Source: Hazenella coriacea
GTDB taxonomy: Bacteria > Bacillota > Bacilli > Thermoactinomycetales > Thermoactinomycetaceae
Reading direction: 5' to 3'
Length of the DNA stretch: 64,000 bases
Assembly: GCF_004341825.1 (NCBI RefSeq)
Contig: NZ_SMAG01000003.1
Span: 310,001 to 374,000, forward strand
Below are positions 63,005 to 64,000 of the stretch, one piece after another; within the stretch, counting starts at the first letter, position 1, and each line of letters opens with the position of its first letter. The notes beneath the pieces are model-generated. The model did not search any database, was not told where the DNA came from, and saw only the letters and a program-made list of their open reading frames with translations. The position numbers and the translations under genes are program-made.

Positions 63005-63383
63005 AGTTTAATATATCTAATGTTATTGTTCTACTTTCTTGGATAATTTTCTTTTGTTGTTTCCGTGTTGCATTTAAATACATCTAATGTTGTTGTTCTA
63101 CAAGAAGTTGTTGTTCTACTTCCCACAATCAAGCAATGGGGAACATTGTCGAACTATTTAAATACATCTAATGTTGTTGTTCTACTTCGATGATCGAGCT
63201 AGAAAGAAAGTGTGATCGTTGATTTAAATACATCTAATGTTGTTGTTCTACGTAGGATCTTGTGGGCTTTGTTCCATTTGCTATCTCATTTAAATACATC
63301 TAATGTTGTTGTTCTACGTCTCAGAAGTTCCACAACTTCCCTAAAGGGTTCTTATTTAAATACATCTAATGTTGTTGTTCTAC
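63005..63383 (-). CRISPR. CRISPR array 2: 6 repeats of 30 nt, 5 spacers, one irregular
   Basis: Repeats at 63005 (degenerate), 63072, 63156, 63222, 63288 and 63354. The usual repeat begins ATTTAAATACATCT and ends GTTGTTCTAC, two bases different from array 1. Spacers are 36-37 nt, except that 63102-63155 is 54 nt and contains a stray GTTGTTGTTCTAC (63107-63119), the last 13 bases of a repeat. The degenerate repeat is again on the left and the leader on the right. Confidence 0.95.
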
Positions 63384-63560
63384 CCCGGTCACTACAGACC
63401 TTTTCATTTCAAACTTACTACATATATACATGTGTATCAAGGGTTAGAGGCGTTTTTCTCCAAGTGATTGTCCTTTTTTAGAAATTGATGGGGGAAATCT
63501 GAGAAAGTAGTGTTATATCAATACTTGGACTCTATTTAGATATGGATCGAGGTTGGAGAA
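63384..63560 (-). promoter_or_regulatory. Leader of CRISPR array 2
   Basis: Same sequence as the leader of array 1 after a more variable first 20 bases. It abuts the last repeat of array 2. Confidence 0.65.
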
Positions 63561-64000
63561 AAACTATAAGTATAGTGCTTAGAATCCATCATTTTATCAT
63601 GGAGCTTCATGGAGATGAGGATTAAGCAGGTGTAATGTCTCCTGATCGATGTCATCTACCGTCCTAAGCAAGTGATTTATGGAAAAGAATTTCATCCAAC
63701 ACTCGAACAAAAGGCGGGAGTTTTGGTACAATCCTTTATCACACACACCCCTTTTACAATGGAAATAAACGAACAGCTTTAATGTGCTTGGATATTTTCT
63801 TACCAATGAAAAACTATTATCTCAAAACTCCTAAAGGAATTTGCTAAAGAAGAACAATTCAAAGGAGACACTGGTCCTGAAGAAATCGGAAAAGTAATTG
63901 GAGAATACATGGTGTTACTGGGTTGACCATTCCCCATGTATAAAACGAATAAAGACCACCCGGTATAGGATAGTCTTTTGCGCTTAATAAATATTGCAAA
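63404..64000. repeat. Tandem-duplicated block, copy 2
   Basis: Near-identical partner of 62404-62999. It runs to the window edge at the point where, in copy 1, the degenerate first repeat of array 2 begins 5 bp later. Confidence 0.93.
63584..63926 (+). pseudogene. Doc toxin gene, decayed, copy 2
   Basis: It matches copy 1 with a few substitutions and shares its frameshifts and stops; the HPFYNGNKRTA codons are at 63746-63778. Because the same lesions occur in both, the gene was broken before the duplication. Confidence 0.8.

Noticed and set aside
62778-63083. 101-codon minus-strand frame between the arrays
   Set aside because: It runs antisense through the doc remnant and the first repeat of array 2, and has no ribosome site.
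61979-63481. Plus-strand open frames over the CRISPR arrays with repeated YLNTSNVIVL-type residues
   Set aside because: They are translations of the CRISPR repeats and spacers; repeat periodicity and lack of ribosome sites explain them.

Overview
The window looks like chromosomal DNA of a low-GC, spore-forming Bacillota of the order Bacillales. Sporulation genes support this: alpha/beta- and gamma-type small acid-soluble spore proteins and a cotJABC coat operon. So does gene order, because mltG, DUF1292, ruvX, ireB, alaS, an AI-2E-type transporter, a PRC-barrel protein, recD2, a cysteine desulfurase, cymR and rarA, followed by 6S RNA, aspS, hisS, dtd and relA, match the yrr/yrv region of Bacillus subtilis. 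Several proteins are divergent (an AddA with extra cysteines, an AddB without a Walker A), so a family such as Thermoactinomycetaceae is possible, but that is inference.

Layout. 1-13.4 kb is an almost entirely minus-strand housekeeping block: a cut-off Tat-exported PhoX-like protein, mltG, two DUF1292 proteins, ruvX, ireB, alaS behind a T-box, a transporter, small membrane and zinc-ribbon proteins, recD2, a cysteine desulfurase, cymR and a YczE-like membrane protein. 14-27.5 kb holds rarA and a ferritin-like gene on the plus strand, then minus-strand 6S RNA with a clear promoter, aspS-hisS behind a second T-box, small plus-strand genes, transketolase, dtd and relA. 27.6-41 kb is a DNA-end-processing region: addA/addB overlapping by 4 bp, and a YhaO-like nuclease and YhaN-like ATPase pair also overlapping by 4 bp, with a truncated haemoglobin, a nucleotidyltransferase and greA. 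41-61 kb is mixed metabolism, envelope and sporulation: an amidase, a metal-dependent hydrolase, VanZ, a sulfurtransferase, an aldehyde dehydrogenase, two DUF4870 proteins, an MFS transporter, rhomboid-psd, a gamma SASP, DUF502, a class B PBP, two convergent subtilases (one AprX), an acyl-CoA synthetase and an alpha/beta SASP. cotJA, cotJB and a truncated cotJC follow.

61.9-64 kb is the most unusual part. Two CRISPR arrays are separated by a block of about 600 bp that is repeated almost exactly at the end of the window. Each block carries the same leader-like sequence and a decayed Doc (death-on-curing, Fic-fold) toxin gene with a recognisable HPFxxGNKRTA motif. The repeating unit is about 1 kb (array, leader, doc remnant), and the window stops where a third array would be expected to begin. 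No cas gene is visible. The first array begins about 120 bp after the aberrant end of cotJC, so the CRISPR/toxin region may have replaced the rest of that gene.

Four copies of a palindromic intergenic element of about 70 bp (near 20.3, 27.0, 34.5 and 43.5 kb) form a second feature that the genes do not explain.
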